A stretch of DNA of 64,000 bases from Limnephilus marmoratus (GCA_917880885.1 OU862920.1:42939019-43003018), one strand, 5' to 3'. Numbered from the stretch's first letter, positions 1 through 11,879 are shown. The notes: generated from the letters alone by a model not told the origin. Numbers and translations are program-made.

Positions 1-362
1 TTTTTCTCGTTTGGGAGGACCGGCCGAAATTCTCACTAAACCATGTACAGGTCAGCCAAGCTCACCAATGCAAAACAAAGCAAATATTTAGCACGGTTGG
101 GGTTTAACGGATGTCCAGGGTTGGCCCTACGAGGAAGTAATTGGAGCAGTCCGCTCCGGGCGCCGAATAAAAAAAGGCGCTGATATTACCTCTAAAACAT
201 CGCCCTCGAGATTATTATTCATAAAACGGCGCTACACAAATACACAACTTATTCAAACATAATTCATTACAGTGGTCACCTACTTAGGCCTACCCCGACA
301 AAATTTGGTTCCATGACAATTGATCCCCCGACAGTAATCCCCCAGCTTGCTTATATAAAATA

Positions 363-635
363 CTAGCAGACCCGGCCACACGTTGCTGTGGCTAACGAAA
401 CACAACGCCATTATACAACCTTTATAAAATCCACACCATCCGCTTGCCAGCTGCCCGCTGCCCGCTGCCTGAATTGAATATTTGAATTTATCGACTTTTC
501 TCTACTATAATAAGCATGTTTTTATACATATAAACCTTCCTCTTGAATCACTCTATCCATTGGTGAAAACCGCATGAATATCCGTTGCGTAGTTTAAAAG
601 ATCTATGCGCACATACATTTTGAGTGACTTCATCA
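363..635 (-). mobile_element. Helitron-like non-autonomous element, family A
   Basis: Read on the minus strand it ends in GGCCGGGTCTGCTAG followed by T, the CTRR-type 3' end of Helitrons inserted before a T. Just inside is the imperfect hairpin region GCCACAGCAACGTGTGGC. The opposite end (TCATTACATAG in other copies) is lost here. No Rep or helicase sequence is present, so it would depend on a relative elsewhere. Confidence 0.6.
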
Positions 636-639
636 AAAT

Positions 640-895
640 AATTCAAATCAAATACCTACTTACTCTAGGACATATATTTTCCAATTTCTTCCTTAGAACG
701 AATTTCAAAAGTGACTATAGTACGGCCCGCCAGCCGTTTTAAATCACACAAAAATATGTTTTCTTTTAATTTCTCGGCTTTTCTCTAATATAATTTACAT
801 ACATGTAATACATGTATTGGTGAAAACCGTATGAAAATCCGTTGCGTAGTTTAAAAGATTAACGCGCACATACATTTTGAGCGACTTTATCCAAA
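640..895 (-). mobile_element. Helitron-like element, subfamily B fragment
   Basis: This shares the 5' half of family A (on the minus strand, CGCTCAAAATGTATGTGCGC then the TTTTAAACTACGCAACGGAT motif). Its other half differs and contains a conserved GACTATAGTACGGCCCGCC stretch, also found at about 15969-16320 and 43700-43830. It abuts the family A copy next to it. Boundaries are approximate. Confidence 0.45.
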
Positions 896-1606
896 TCACA
901 ATGGGGCTATAGAGCGACTACATCCAAATCACAATGGGTCTATAAAAGTTTCACCAAAAATATTTTTGAAGTCGATTTTATGTTTGAGATTGTTTAAAAA
1001 AAGTGCACACAAAACTGTAATTTTATAATACTTATAATTTAGGGGGGCCAACTGTCGGAGGATCAACTGTTGGGTCACACCAAAATTTTATTCGCGGCAG
1101 ATGCGCCATTTGGCTCAGGGCCGACCCTGCGGTCATCATCAGTGTCAGTCCCATCCATCCCCGGGCATCAGCGGATCTCAAATCCAATTTGATGGATTGG
1201 TGTCGACAACGGAAGAGCTAATCGTTAGAAGTGTTATTCTTATGCTAGAAGTAAGCTCTTTTTTTCTATTTTTGTTGAAATTGATCCAATACCAAAAAAT
1301 CCGCTTTCATAAAAAGACAGATTTTCATTTTTTTCATTTATTATTATCACGGACCACCTGAAGGACCTCAGGATATGGCGTGACAAATAAATTATTATTA
1401 TTATCTATATTGACTATTGGGCCTGGCAAAGTACTTTGTGAAATTTATTTGTACGTTCCGTTTCCGTTTCAAAATGTTGACCGTTTTAATGCTTCAGTAA
1501 AGATTTTTGATTAAATGTGTATTCATCGTGTTTATTTGTACTTCCTTATTAACATGTTTTCACTATGAATGAAATAACACAAAAATTTATTCAACGTATA
1601 AAGTTC

Positions 1607-1871
1607 TTATCCTACTAATATTATAAACTCTAAAGTTTTTATGGATATATGTTTGTTTGTTACTCTTTCACGCAAAAACTACTGAATGGATTTTAAAGAA
1701 ACTTTACAATAATATAGCTCATACATTAGATTATCATAAAGGCTATAATTGATAAAGCTAGCGGGAGGGAACGCGGCAGGGGAACGGGGACGCACGGGAA
1801 ATGTGATTCAGGGAAAAACAATATATTTCTTTGAATATATTGCATTGCAACGCATGCCGGGAACCAGCTAG
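1607..1871 (-). mobile_element. Helitron-like non-autonomous element, family D
   Basis: On the window strand it ends GCATGCCGGGAACCAGCTAG followed by T, the same 3' end as the copies at 12797-13306 and 45165-45425. A purine-rich tract (GCGGGAGGGAACGCGG and onwards) precedes the terminal hairpin region. The left boundary is uncertain. The label is by similarity among copies in this window. Confidence 0.5.
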
Positions 1872-2018
1872 TAATAAATAAATATTATATAGTACCTGAC
1901 TCCCTGAATAAAGTGAAAAAAATAATTGGCATTGAGATATTGGGAGTTTCTTTGGACAAATTATTAAATAATTCCTTATTTGAAATAAAAATAATCATAA
2001 ATGAAATATACTCGTAAA

Positions 2019-2276
2019 TCATTACAAAATGTATGTGCGCATAGATCTTTTAAACAACGCAGCGGATTTTCATGCGGTTTTCACCAATAGATAGAGTGAT
2101 TCAAGGGAAAGGTTTATATGTATAAAACATGCTTCTTATAGTAGAGAAAAGCCGAGAAATTCAAATATTCAATTCAGGCAGCGGGCAGCTGGTAAACGGG
2201 TGGTGTGGATTTTATAAACGTTGGGTAATGGCGTTGTGTTTCGTTAGCCACAGCATCGTGTGGCCGGGTCTGCTAG
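2019..2276 (-). mobile_element. Helitron-like element, family A, both termini present
   Basis: It begins TCATTAC directly after an A and ends GGGTCTGCTAG directly before a T, the A|TC...CTAG|T arrangement of Helitron insertions. Relative to other copies it lacks about 20 bases just inside the start (no TATAAAATGAAGTCGC). The hairpin GCCACAGCATCGTGTGGC precedes the end. Strand here denotes the lineage label used for the family; the CTAG end lies at the right of this copy, so this copy runs left to right. Confidence 0.6.
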
Positions 2277-2976
2277 TGGTTTATAATTTTAGTAAGTGAA
2301 GGTTAATAAGGCTAAGAAGAAGTTTTGGTTTATGTGAGAGAAAGTTAGAAATATACTTTTTTGAACGGGATGTTTACTGTTCGCGAAACTACTAATTATT
2401 ATCAATAATAAATTTTAAAGGTCCGTCTGAAACTGAAAATCGATGAAATTGTTCTACTTCACATTTCTAGAGTTAATCTGTTCAGTGGTCTAGATACTGT
2501 AAAATTATTATTATTATTATATTCTCTGTTTGTGTTTTGAAGCTTTGTACACAACAGTGCACAATGGAAATTCTTCAATCAACGTACTCCTATGTAGGTA
2601 GGTACATACGATAATGTAGCTTTCTATTGGTGAAAGAATTTTTAAAATCGGTTTAGTCGTTTAGGCGTGTAAGCATGACAAACAAACGCACGCCCTTTCG
2701 CCTTTATAATATTACAGTACGGATGGATGGATGGATTAGCCTTTTAAAGCGTTTTATTCTCTCAATACAAAACATTTTATAAAAATAACGTTTATTATTC
2801 GAGTCGCACTTTTAAATATCTTGAATTTTTAAATCGTGTTATTATTATTTTGCGTACTTGGGTAAATTGCGCACATTAAAGTGAAATAACAAAACTGTGC
2901 TATTAAAATGTTATGTTATCATTATTGATTTGTTAGAGATCTATCTTCTTCTTAACACTTCCCGACTTTCCAAACC

Positions 2977-3757
2977 ATGGTTAATAGGCCACTTGCATCA
3001 CATTTTTTTAAAAAAAATTCCGGTTTAGACAAATATTCTAAGACATTCTGTATTTTTTTTACCTTATTTTGAAACCCTAGGGATTTTTTTAACATTTGAA
3101 TCCGAAAAATCAGACCATTTTTTATAAACCGGAAAGACAGGACATAATTTTATTGGTGCGAAAAAACGACAATTACATAGCCGAAAATCATTTTTTAAAA
3201 AAAGAACGTTTTCCACACGAAAGTGCACAGGAGAATAACGATGCATACCAAAAATATTACATGTCATAAATATTTTTTTCCTTGATCCATCTTATTGATC
3301 ATAAATCATTATAATGTACAACGTATATTTTACTAAATCCAATGTAATATACTTGTACTTGTAAATTATAATTATAAGATTCTTATATTAAAATATTTTA
3401 TTTTGTTAAAATCAGCACCATAACCATTATAACTCCAAAACACGTACCGACTTCTAAAATGTACGGGGTTCTCTTCAGAACATCTGTCAAAAACTCAAAC
3501 CAAATGATAAGTTGCCATATAAAAAAAAAAAAATCAGTGTGGAATTTTACAAAATTAATAGGAACATTTTCAGAGATGGGACATTTTCATGTAGTGACGT
3601 CACGAGCCCAAATAATGGATTTATTTATTTCAAAATAAAAATCAAACTGTACATTTCTAACAAATTTTACTAACATTTTCGCAATCTTAATAAAAAGATC
3701 TATCCACACGATTTTTCAAAGTCGTTATGAATTCAATGCAACTGGCCTATTGAAGGT
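2977..3757. mobile_element. TIR element of about 0.75-0.8 kb, family M
   Basis: The ends are AATAGGCCACTTGCAT on the left and ATGCAACTGGCCTATTGA on the right, inverted copies of each other. A second copy in the opposite orientation occupies 31247-31993 and shares the interior in reverse complement (for example GTGACGTCA near one end and TTATGATCAATAAGATGGAT near the middle). No transposase is visible. The open frames inside are short and do not correspond well between copies, so I treat it as non-coding. Confidence 0.55.
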
Positions 3758-4384
3758 TCATTGCTAAAAATCCAAAAAATTTATTTTTGAAAATTCGACT
3801 GTCGGAAAAAGTCACGAGATATCAGTGACTTTGGTATGCTCTGTTGCAGCCCAGGAGCGAATACTGATCTATTTTTATTCGAAAGCTTCGAGATGTTAAA
3901 AATATGAAGCCATTATTTTTTTCTTGGTATCAACCTGTGTTTATATGATATTTTATCACTAAGTACTCTGATGTTCGTTTTCTTTCCACTTTATAATTTA
4001 TGGGTAAAAATATAAATCACTTAGTTTTCTGATGACAATAAATGCATATTTAACGTGCTGTGTTCAGAAAGGCGTTAATTCAGGAAAATAGAAAAACTCT
4101 GATGTTTTCCGGTCGTGAATAATATTAATTCTAGTTTGTCCCTGGAAAGGACACTAACGACCGTTGTTTCCAACGTTTCGATTGATCAATCCGAGCCTCC
4201 GATCAGCTAAAGTTTCGATCAACAAAATTTCGGCTCGCCAGTTGATCAGCATGATTGGGAACAACGACTGTAACTTGTCGACATATCGCGCACGTCAACG
4301 CAATAGGATAGGACTTTTGGAACGATTGGGAACATAGGATAACTGTACCTAAACCAAGACAATTCCAATTTAAACTAGCTGAGA
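3758..4384. other. Unassigned AT-rich stretch
   Basis: No open frame of coding character, no splice-flanked exon and no repeat shared with other parts of the window was recognised here. Confidence 0.3.
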
Positions 4385-4805
4385 CCAAGATGGATGTTGG
4401 ATCAATCCTTACCCTTATCAGGGTACCGCCGCCCCGGGAACAATTTATTGGATAACCAACACCTCTGCCATAGGTCACCCCAAGTGGTTCGCTACGTTTG
4501 GCGACTTAGCTTATCTTGGCGGCGGATGCTTCTGCTCACCAGCTGCATGGTAGGCTGGATCGGGAGAGAATAGTCGAGGGAGTCCCTTCGATTCATCCAT
4601 CCGTACTCTCTCGGAACATCGCCTTGCACCGCAGCGGAAGGGTTGGATTCACACGTCCGTCACTCCTGGATACATTGACCCCAGATTCGTACCCACCCCT
4701 CATATTCTTTTCCTTCCCAGAACTTCTTCTCCTTCCTTTCCTTAAAAGACCCAAGCATACCCAAAGACGTCATAGGTCTTGAGGGGAATTATTCACCTAA
4801 AAACT
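4385..4805 (+). mobile_element. Poly(A)-ended retroposon, family E
   Basis: It starts near GGGTACCGCCGCCCCGGGAA and continues through the shared motif GGTCACCCCAAGTGGTTCGC. It ends in a run of A after CTGATGT. Other copies lie at 11880 (-), 45715 (-), 47305 (-), 52165 (+) and 54597 (+). The A-run on the same strand in several copies supports retroposition. No tRNA-like promoter boxes are evident, so SINE status is inference; it could be the 3' tail of a LINE. Confidence 0.5.
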
Positions 4806-5472
4806 GATGTAAAAAAATCCAGATTTACTTCCTTTGAAATCATCGTCTCACTGGATACATCGCAAGTGTGCCATACTCCTTGATTTGGCAGCCACCTCTG
4901 ACCTGTATGTACCTGTACCTATGACACCTGACACAACGATCGGCATTTAAGTCGGGAAATATTCTGGGGGGTTTTCTTAATCAATCTTTAGATTAAAGAC
5001 ATCAGGTTGGAATGCTGTATTTGTCCTACTAGTATTTCAAGGAAGGTGATCTAAAGAACCTGAGTGCCAATTAACACCTCTGCAAAGCCGGAAGACACGT
5101 GAAACGCATTCTATGATCGATTTTAAAGTGTTTTATTGTGCTAAAAATCTCCGTGTGAGTAAATTCTCTAACACGGATCTCTTTCAGACTGAGGATAAAT
5201 TCTTCCTTTCCGTGAAAATAACCTCCACATAGCTCCCACAGAGAAACTACTCCCTGCCGGAATTCTCAGTTGTTCAATGAAAAACGTGGGCAATTTTTAA
5301 TATATTGGTTTCTCGGTGTGGTTTAACTTGTGTTTACATTTCTACGTTTGCCGATTCTTTAAAAGTCGACATTTATATTTTAATGTATATAATTTTGATG
5401 CTAAAGATTTCATAAAACAATTGTTTTATTAATCTTATAAATTACAAACATATAAAATAAATTAGCGTGTAA

Positions 5473-5565
5473 AAGTCACACGCGGTAGAAATGAAACCTC
5501 CAGAAAACTAAAGTAGATAAGAGTGGGGAGGCTACAAAGCACCGCACAAAAAGGAAACGATCACA
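5473..5565 (+). mobile_element. MITE-like family H, 5' fragment
   Basis: It contains CACACGCGGTAGAAATGAAA then CCTCCAGAAAACTAAAGTAG and the GAGGCTACAAAGCACCGCAC phrase shared with the family H copies at 26676, 29028 and 49185. The right half is missing. The flanking 4806-5472 and 5566-6012 show nothing recognisable. Confidence 0.5.
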
Positions 5566-6014
5566 AATCGCAACGATGCTAAATAAGATTTCTCTTCAAA
5601 ATGTATACATACAATATGCAATATGTTATATTTGCAAAAAAACAGATTTACCAATGTTAAAATGAGCACACCCTATGACGAGAGATTCGTTCAGGAATCA
5701 ATCGGATTTTCTTTTTCGAATCTCTCCTTTCTGATACTAGATATATTATCGATTGTATCGGAAGAGATTTGGTTCAGGCGCACTATACTCCTCCCCATCG
5801 GGAGACTCATTATACTATAGAACTCTCATTGCTGAAAGAACCAAACGACTTTCATAATACAGCTGAAAGACGTTAGCAACAATGAGATTCATATCGCCTC
5901 ATTTTCGCTGTTAAAACAGGAACAATTTGATATTGTCAACAGCCCTCTACATACGCCTAGTAGATGCTAAATACAGTAAAATTCTTACAAGATTTGTGTG
6001 AAATTTTAAATGTA

Positions 6015-6528
6015 CAGGGTGGCGCAAAACCACCGATATGGTTTGAATGTGTAATAACTTTTTTTATTTAATAGTTAATTATTATTATAATTTTTTTGTT
6101 ATACAGTACTTTAATGGGGAATATTTTTGGCTTAAGTGTGAAAAATTATATCCCGCAAATGGTGGTAATTTTCGGCTTCGCACATTCGTGCTCTTTCCAG
6201 TACATTTTGCATAACTTTTCGTAAAATTTCCGGTGATATGGCTTGAATTTCATTGCGAATGTTTTGTTTTAGCTGTGGTATGGTCGCAAATTTTCAAATA
6301 ACCCCAAAGAAAACAGGCAGGCCCTATTAAATCTGGTAAACGTGGGGCCAATTGAAAAAATTAAATTAATAAAATTCCACAATTTTTGATCGCTGTTCTG
6401 TTGTGCAGTGTTCCATTTCAAATTCCCCAAGTTTTCTTGACAAAATTCTGAAATAAAAATAAAAAATATAAATAAATTTAAAAAGTTATTAAACCTTCAA
6501 ACCATATCGGTAGTTTTGCTCCACCTTG
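6015..6528 (-). mobile_element. Tc1/mariner-type deletion derivative with TA target duplication
   Basis: Terminal inverted repeats: the left begins CAGGGTGGCGCAAAACCACC and continues GATATGGTTTGAA; the right ends with the near-complement ACCATATCGGTAGTTTTGCT then CCACCTTG. Both ends are flanked by TA (6013-6014 and 6529-6530). At 514 bp it is far shorter than an autonomous element, and it keeps only the 3' part of a transposase gene on the minus strand. Confidence 0.7.
6132..6281 (-). pseudogene. Transposase C-terminal fragment
   Basis: The minus strand reads about 50 codons without interruption. They start near IPQLKQNIRNEIQAISPEIL and end LRDIIFHT followed by TAA. The closing DIIFHT matches the ending of the transposase tail in the fold-back element at 56348-56909 (DVIFHT). 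The spacing of the ERA...C and HH residues is like the C-terminus of Tc1/mariner-superfamily transposases seen in insects. The catalytic domain has been deleted, so it is not functional. Confidence 0.55.
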
Positions 6529-6529
6529 T

Positions 6530-7500
6530 AGAACTGCATTCATAACATGAACAAAATTGACAGATATTCAGTGTAATGTAAAGATATTCAGTGGTGGGTA
6601 TAGACCGAATATAAGTCAGAATTTAAAATATGAAAATCAATACCAAAATTAAGGTAGGTACTTATTTTCGTTTGGCGGAGCTGCATTAGTGAATTTTTAG
6701 CGAATCTAATATATAGAACATCCAAATGATTGCCCAATTTGGACCAATTTCCATTAAAAAATGTGTTTTCATATTTAAAATGGGATACAGATCTACAATT
6801 TCAGTAGCTGTAGAGTGTAAGTAAGACGGAAGGCTGGTCGGTTGGACTAAATGGAACATTCCATTAACAGTTGTACGGATGGCACTTCTAGTGTTGATTT
6901 AGATTAGATTTTGATCTATTTTAGAATTTTGTGTAGAGTTCGTAGTAGTAGGTACTACAAGCATTGGAATAGTGGGTGGGGTTGTAAGGGAAGGTGGAAG
7001 TTTCCTGCGGAGGGTTGCAAGCGCGCTGCAGTCTTTGTAATTAGAATTAAGGATCTTCAAAGGAAGCTTCCACTCCATAATTATTGTAAGCCGCAACTGC
7101 CGCGGAACGGGAAACAATCGAGCCTGAGTTACATGCGGTGATGCTAATTGCAATTATAGTTAGAAGCGTAAGAATATTTGTTATCAACTTCCCACCATAG
7201 TTGTGGATGTAAAACGTTTTTGAGTGAAGCGCAAAATATTGCGGTATTCATACTACCCAGAGTCTATGGGACTCCCTTTTATCTGGAATATTTATAGGCT
7301 AAATGAGTAAATTAATGGAGATAGTTGTGATAAACATAGAAAGACAAGAAACTATTCAGATTTTGTAACTGAACGAAATATATATGTATATTTGGGTTGT
7401 ATGATTAAAGACTACTTCTATCCGTCTGTAGCCAGACCCAGATTCGTATATTATTATGTAGGGCTTAGGGAGAGGCAACAAACTCGCAGAGAAAACTGTC
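6530..7500. other. Unassigned stretch
   Basis: Open frames of up to 84 codons exist on both strands at 6899-7153, but they overlap on opposite strands and have no splice context or recognisable motif. Nothing else was recognised. Confidence 0.3.
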
Positions 7501-7504
7501 TTAA

Positions 7505-7672
7505 AGGTAATACTTAAAAAAAATCGACTGCGGTTTACACGCCACAATCTCAACCAATACTTGAAAAGAGAGGTCATAATCAAAGCGACCAACGAGCGCA
7601 GACTAGCGTCCTTTACGTTTCATCTGAAATCCAAATCACAGTGGTGCTATAGAAGTTTCACTTAAAAAAAAC
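7505..7672 (+). mobile_element. MITE-like family G
   Basis: It carries the shared phrases ATCTCAACCAATACTTGAAA, GAGGTCATAATCAAAGCGAC and, at the right end, GTGCTATAGAAGTTTCACTT. Related copies lie at 9583-10345, 28755-29010 and 30648-30885. The terminal GAAGT...ACTTC motif is shared with families F and H. Confidence 0.5.
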
Positions 7673-8083
7673 ATAGAATGTCTGATACTGACCTTATATT
7701 TAACAAATTGATATATCGCATAAATTTCACCAAAAAATTTAAAAAATAATCACAACTTTATGATTATCATACGTTCTCGAATCCTCTGATTACCTAATAA
7801 CATTTTCCACGGAAACTTTTCTTCAAGTGATGGGTAACAAAATTTCAATCTGTTTTTGTCCCCTCTCAAACTAAAAACATTTCCACAACTCAGTGATTTA
7901 ATCAATATGAGTTCAATACATTTGAAATCGATTAAAATTAATTAACTTTAGTATTAAAATATCTAAAAAATATGAACACGAAAAAAAGTGTTGGATACGA
8001 TAAATTACATCCAAATTTTATTTTTAATTGTGCTGTGATATTATTGATCACACTTTCTGGCATTTTTTCTACCATTTGGAAAA

Positions 8084-8352
8084 AAAACGAGTGTGCTTTA
8101 TACCACACGACTGAAGTAAAACTTCACTAACTTATATCTCCCTCTCAACTTCCGCTCGCCTCGCCCGACCGTTCGCCTCGCCCGATCATACTTTTCATAA
8201 CGCTCTCGTCACGCATTCACCAGCTTACTCCCCAAGTCAAGCGTGCGTAAAGACCCGACCGTTCGCCTCGCCCGATCACACTTTTCATAACGCTCTCGTC
8301 ACGCATTCACTTACTACCCAAGTCAAGCGTGCGTAAAGAACTTTTACTTCAA
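8084..8352 (+). mobile_element. MITE-like family F with internal duplication
   Basis: The inverted ends are GAAGTAAAACTTC (8113-8125) and GAACTTTTACTTC (8338-8350). Outside the left one is the conserved lead ACGAGTGTGCTTTATACCAC. The interior repeats a block of about 110 bp (CGACCGTTCGCCTCGCCCGA to TCAAGCGTGCGTAAAG) twice in tandem. No coding capacity. Confidence 0.6.
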
Positions 8353-8464
8353 AAAGCTATTTTGTCACCTGTTTTTTAAAAGAGGAATAAACAAATTGAG
8401 AATCATAGGCCAAAGCTTCACATTTTAAGTAAAATCGACCAATTTTTTAATTTATCTATAAACA

Positions 8465-8820
8465 TAATTATCAACCCCCAACAATACGGATTTTTTCAAG
8501 GCATATCTCTTGAGTCGAACTCCGGATAATTCACCGACTTTGTTCTTAATTCTAAGGACAAAAAGAAACAGTTGACTCTATCTTTACAGATTTTTCTAAG
8601 GCTTTCGACAAGGTGAATCATGATACAATCATAAATATACTGGTATAAGTGGAAATTTTCTCAGATGTTTCTCATCTCACATTAAAAATAGAAGTCGAAC
8701 TGTTGCCCTAAAAGTTTACATATCACAGACAATAAACCATTGCCTCGGGGGTAACTCAAGGTTCTCATTTAAGGCCCCTGCTTTTTATTTTGTGTCTCAA
8801 TAACATCAAACATGTTAGCA
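8465..8820 (+). pseudogene. Decayed non-LTR reverse transcriptase fragment (jockey-like)
   Basis: The plus-strand translation at about 8570-8640 reads VDSIFTDFSKAFDKVNHD, the conserved motif A region of jockey/CR1-type reverse transcriptases. It is preceded by the remnant QYGFFQG. Further on, a SG-VTQGSHLRPLLF remnant of motif B can be read in another frame. Several frameshifts and stops separate the pieces, and the YADD motif is not present. The wording is very close to the copy at 10505-10996 (VDSIYTDFSKAFDKV), so both come from one LINE family. Confidence 0.65.
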
Positions 8821-8829
8821 GTCATTATA

Positions 8830-9580
8830 ATTTCATTATATACGTTAACAGTATAAAAATAAAGTCCTCTACCAGTTCTATGCCTCACTGCCGTAAATAA
8901 GAGGGTTTTCTCAATACTACATTGTGGACTGCAATCTTGGTTTTTTAGTGCCATTTGGCTTTCCATTCATTTTGGCATCCAACAATGTGCTTTTTCGAAA
9001 TTTGTTTTAAAAATAATTAATATAGGTACTTTAATTAGAGGTCGATAACCTACCAGTATCGCCTTTGTTAAAGACTACACTTCGGATTTGAAACGACATA
9101 ACTTGTAATGCCCTTATCCGGGTTTAGTGACCATATATGTATAGCCAGTAGGTACTTGCAAGCTTTTATCTTCGTCTTTATTCAGCCTCACAAGTCTTCT
9201 CAAATTTCGAATACCGCAATTGCTCCAGATAGTACTTACTTACTTTTAAAAGCATAAAGCATCATAAAGCAATTTACGTGAAGATAAAAAATTTTAAATA
9301 AAAAAACTTGTTTCCAATTCCATCCAATATTTTGCTGCAATACCGATTATTTTTTTTAAATCCATTTATTGGATGTGTTTTATAATTCACCTATAAATAC
9401 ACGCACGTACCTAAATATTCATTTAATAAGAATTGCAAAATTACTTTGTGGTGTCAGTTTTAATTAAACGAAAACAACAAAAGTTATTTATTTCATCTTT
9501 CAGTTTGCTTGTATCCTGATGAAGAAAACATGATGGTTATGAAACATGTTGATCATTTTTATTAAAAAATAGTGAGTTTA
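8830..9580. other. Unassigned stretch
   Basis: It is AT-rich and I see no gene. A minus-strand frame of 65 codons at 8769-8966 overlaps the LINE relic and has no recognisable content. Confidence 0.3.
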
Positions 9581-9582
9581 TG

Positions 9583-9800
9583 AAGTCAGTTTTTGAAGTG
9601 AAACTTCTATAGCCCCGTTGTGATTAGGAATTCGGATGAAGGTCTAAGTCACTAGTGATATAAGTATTAGTTTTAAGTCATTAGTTATCAATCTTAGTTG
9701 TAAGCCACTTGTAGTAGGTATATAGGTATAGATTAAATGTATAAATGAATTTTTAAAGCGCCCTTGAGGTGACTTTCTCACGAAAATGGCGCTATAGAAG
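9583..9800 (-). mobile_element. MITE-like family G end plus unassigned insert
   Basis: It begins TTGAAGTGAAACTTCTATAG then CCCCGTTGTGATT, the reversed end of family G, then runs into AT-rich sequence with AAGTCACTAGT-type repeats. A second family G-like junction (GGCGCTATAGAAGTCATCC) sits near 9790. Boundaries are approximate. Confidence 0.4.
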
Positions 9801-9819
9801 TCATCCAATTATTATTATT

Positions 9820-10345
9820 ATGAAACGGAAATGAAGCATACAGCACCTGCGAAGCATAAAACTCTTATCAAGGCTCCTATTGGTTGAGATATAAAACGGA
9901 AACGGCGCTAGATCTGCGCTCATTGGCTGCTTTGATTATGACCTCACTTTTCAAGGCTCCTTGGTTCTTCTCTGGGTCCGTGCTCATTGGCTGCTTTGAT
10001 TATGCAAGAGCATTAGTAATTATTTTTTCTTTTCCTTGCAAGAGCCTTGAAGGAGTAACCATCTGTTACCTATACCAGAGCGGGTAAGTGGTGAGTCCTC
10101 CAATGCTTAGATTATGACTTCACTTTTCAATACTCCTTGGTTCTTCTCTGGGTCCGCGCTCATTGACTGATTTGATTATGACCTCACTTTTTAAGGCTCC
10201 TTGGTTCTTCTCTGGGTCTGCGCTCATTGGCTGCTTTGATTATGACTTTATGACCTCACTTTTCAAGGCTCCTTGGTAGAGGTTGTTTTGGCAAAGTTTC
10301 GCTTCTACCGTGTTTTAACTGCACTTGAATATTTTCTCAATGGAT
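9820..10345 (-). repeat. Family G copy expanded by a tandem repeat of about 65 bp
   Basis: The block GCTCATTGGCTGCTTTGATT, ATGACCTCACTTTTCAAGGC, TCCTTGGTTCTTCTCTGGGT recurs four to five times between about 9915 and 10280, with small deletions. It ends with AGTTTCGCTTCTACCG, the reversed start of family G. This looks like a local tandem expansion inside a MITE. Confidence 0.55.
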
Positions 10346-10504
10346 TTCGTGTAAGTATATTTTCAATGGATCGAGTAGTTTTTATAACGCCGTTTTAGTG
10401 AAAGAATATTTAGGTTGGTCAGTGGCTAAGTTAGGTTGACAAGTGATTTTTTTTATAATTTATAATTTTTGATCTATGAATTAGATTTTGTTTTATTCAT
10501 TTAT

Positions 10505-11010
10505 TTACGCCCTAGAGGGCTTGTTCAAAGATATATAATAATAGTTAGGTAAGTACGTAGTACGCAATATTTTTACTATTAATTTAATCACTACATACAC
10601 ATAAACATATAAATAATTTAAAAAAATGATTGGTCCGAGGTGAGATCCTTGGGGAACTCCACTTGTGGCTTCGAAGATATAAGATTCTACTGAATTTATT
10701 TTAACACAAAGATTTCTTTTACTAAGACAACTGTTAAACCAGTTCAATAAGGTTCCTTTAATGCCCAACATACTTAGTTTATGTACAAGAATATGTCGCC
10801 TAACTTTATCAAAAGCTTTGGAAAAATCAGTGTATATAGAATCCACCTGCTTAAGGACATGGTAATCAGTTATATAATTTTCATAAATGATTAAATTCCT
10901 ACCTGTGATACAACCGTGCTGATTGATATCTAGGACTAATGATTCAAAGAATTTGGGAATAGCGGACAATATACATATTGGTCTGTAGTTTGACACATCA
11001 AAGTTTTAAC
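10505..11010 (-). pseudogene. Jockey/CR1-like LINE reverse transcriptase fragment, motif C deleted
   Basis: The minus-strand translation starts SNYRPICILSAIPKFFESLV and includes DFSKAFDKVRRHILVHKLSM (motif A region, first catalytic Asp) and SGVPQGSHLGPIIFL (motif B). Directly after motif B the reading runs into low-complexity residues and stops, without a YADD box, thumb or C-terminus. The 3' side begins with GCCCTAGAGGGCTTG, like the LINE tail at 39665. An internal deletion has joined the mid-RT to the 3' UTR, so the element is dead. It is 5'-truncated too (no endonuclease domain). Confidence 0.8.
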
Positions 11011-11879
11011 ATTTAATTCATATTTTTGTTGACCACTTTGATTCATACATTTTAAGAATCAAGAAAATCGCATTTTTATGCAACCATCATCTTTTCAAAG
11101 AGTGGTAAATAAAAAAAATCTACATGAAAATGAGTTACTTCCTCATCTTCTTCTCTTTCCCACTTTCTTTCACAACATGTTCCCAACATAAGGATATTGA
11201 GAATTATTAATTGTTGTCGGGAAGTTGGAGCGATTTTCCGGAAATCTAGTAATGAATGGGTATAAGTTACATAAATAAGTAATTTGATATGGACTATAAT
11301 TCTGGTTTTCATCTCAGGAATCTACACTCTACATATTGCAATAACGATAATTACGCTCGTTTAACAATAATAAGGATCCCTTTGAATGTGGTTTTTAGTC
11401 GCATGTTTAGTTAGAGCACAATAAATACCGTTCGTCTTGGCGAACTATTTCTAGATCAACTCCATCGGTCGGCAACCAAATATGTAAAACGCAATGTTTT
11501 ATGACATCGGAAAAATTGAAATAAATACTTTTTTCAAAATAAAACAATGACTTTTATTTTTATAACTAATGCCGAGCAGGCTTCGCTGCAACCGTATCTT
11601 CGGCAGGGCAGTATAATACTCTAAAAGAAAATCTAGAATAAGCAAATAGGTAACATGTATTATAAGTATTTTACGCTTTTACAGTTGGTTATAAAAAAAT
11701 AGGCTGAACTCCAGTGGAAGTGGCAAGGGTAGGTAGAGGGTTTTGAAGAGAGTTTTTATTTTGTTTGAGAAGTTTTGCTGATACAGAACAAAGATTATAC
11801 TTTATTGTTAAGGTCCAACAAATTCAACCGTGTTCGAATAGAAGCACAAAAGTTCAATTTTTAACATTACGAGTTCGGC
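11011..11879. other. Unassigned stretch
   Basis: No gene was recognised. A 78-codon minus-strand frame at 11076-11312 has no motif and no splice support. Confidence 0.3.

Larger units (their letters stand above)
296..1095. mobile_element. TIR element (family N), invaded by Helitron-like repeats
   Basis: The ends are inverted copies of each other. The left end (about 299-345) reads GGTTCCATGACAATTGATCC then CCCGACAGT. The right end (about 1040-1092) gives, on the opposite strand, a matching run with ACAGTTGATCCTCCGACAGT. The interior is almost entirely filled by two Helitron-like pieces, so this is probably an older DNA element that received later insertions. The same terminal wording recurs at 18298-19165. 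No transposase is visible and the superfamily is not assigned. The 295 bases to the left show nothing I recognise. Confidence 0.4.

Noticed and set aside
1101..1361. 86-codon plus-strand frame
   Set aside because: It runs from the edge of element N into a T-rich tract, with no motif and no splice sites.
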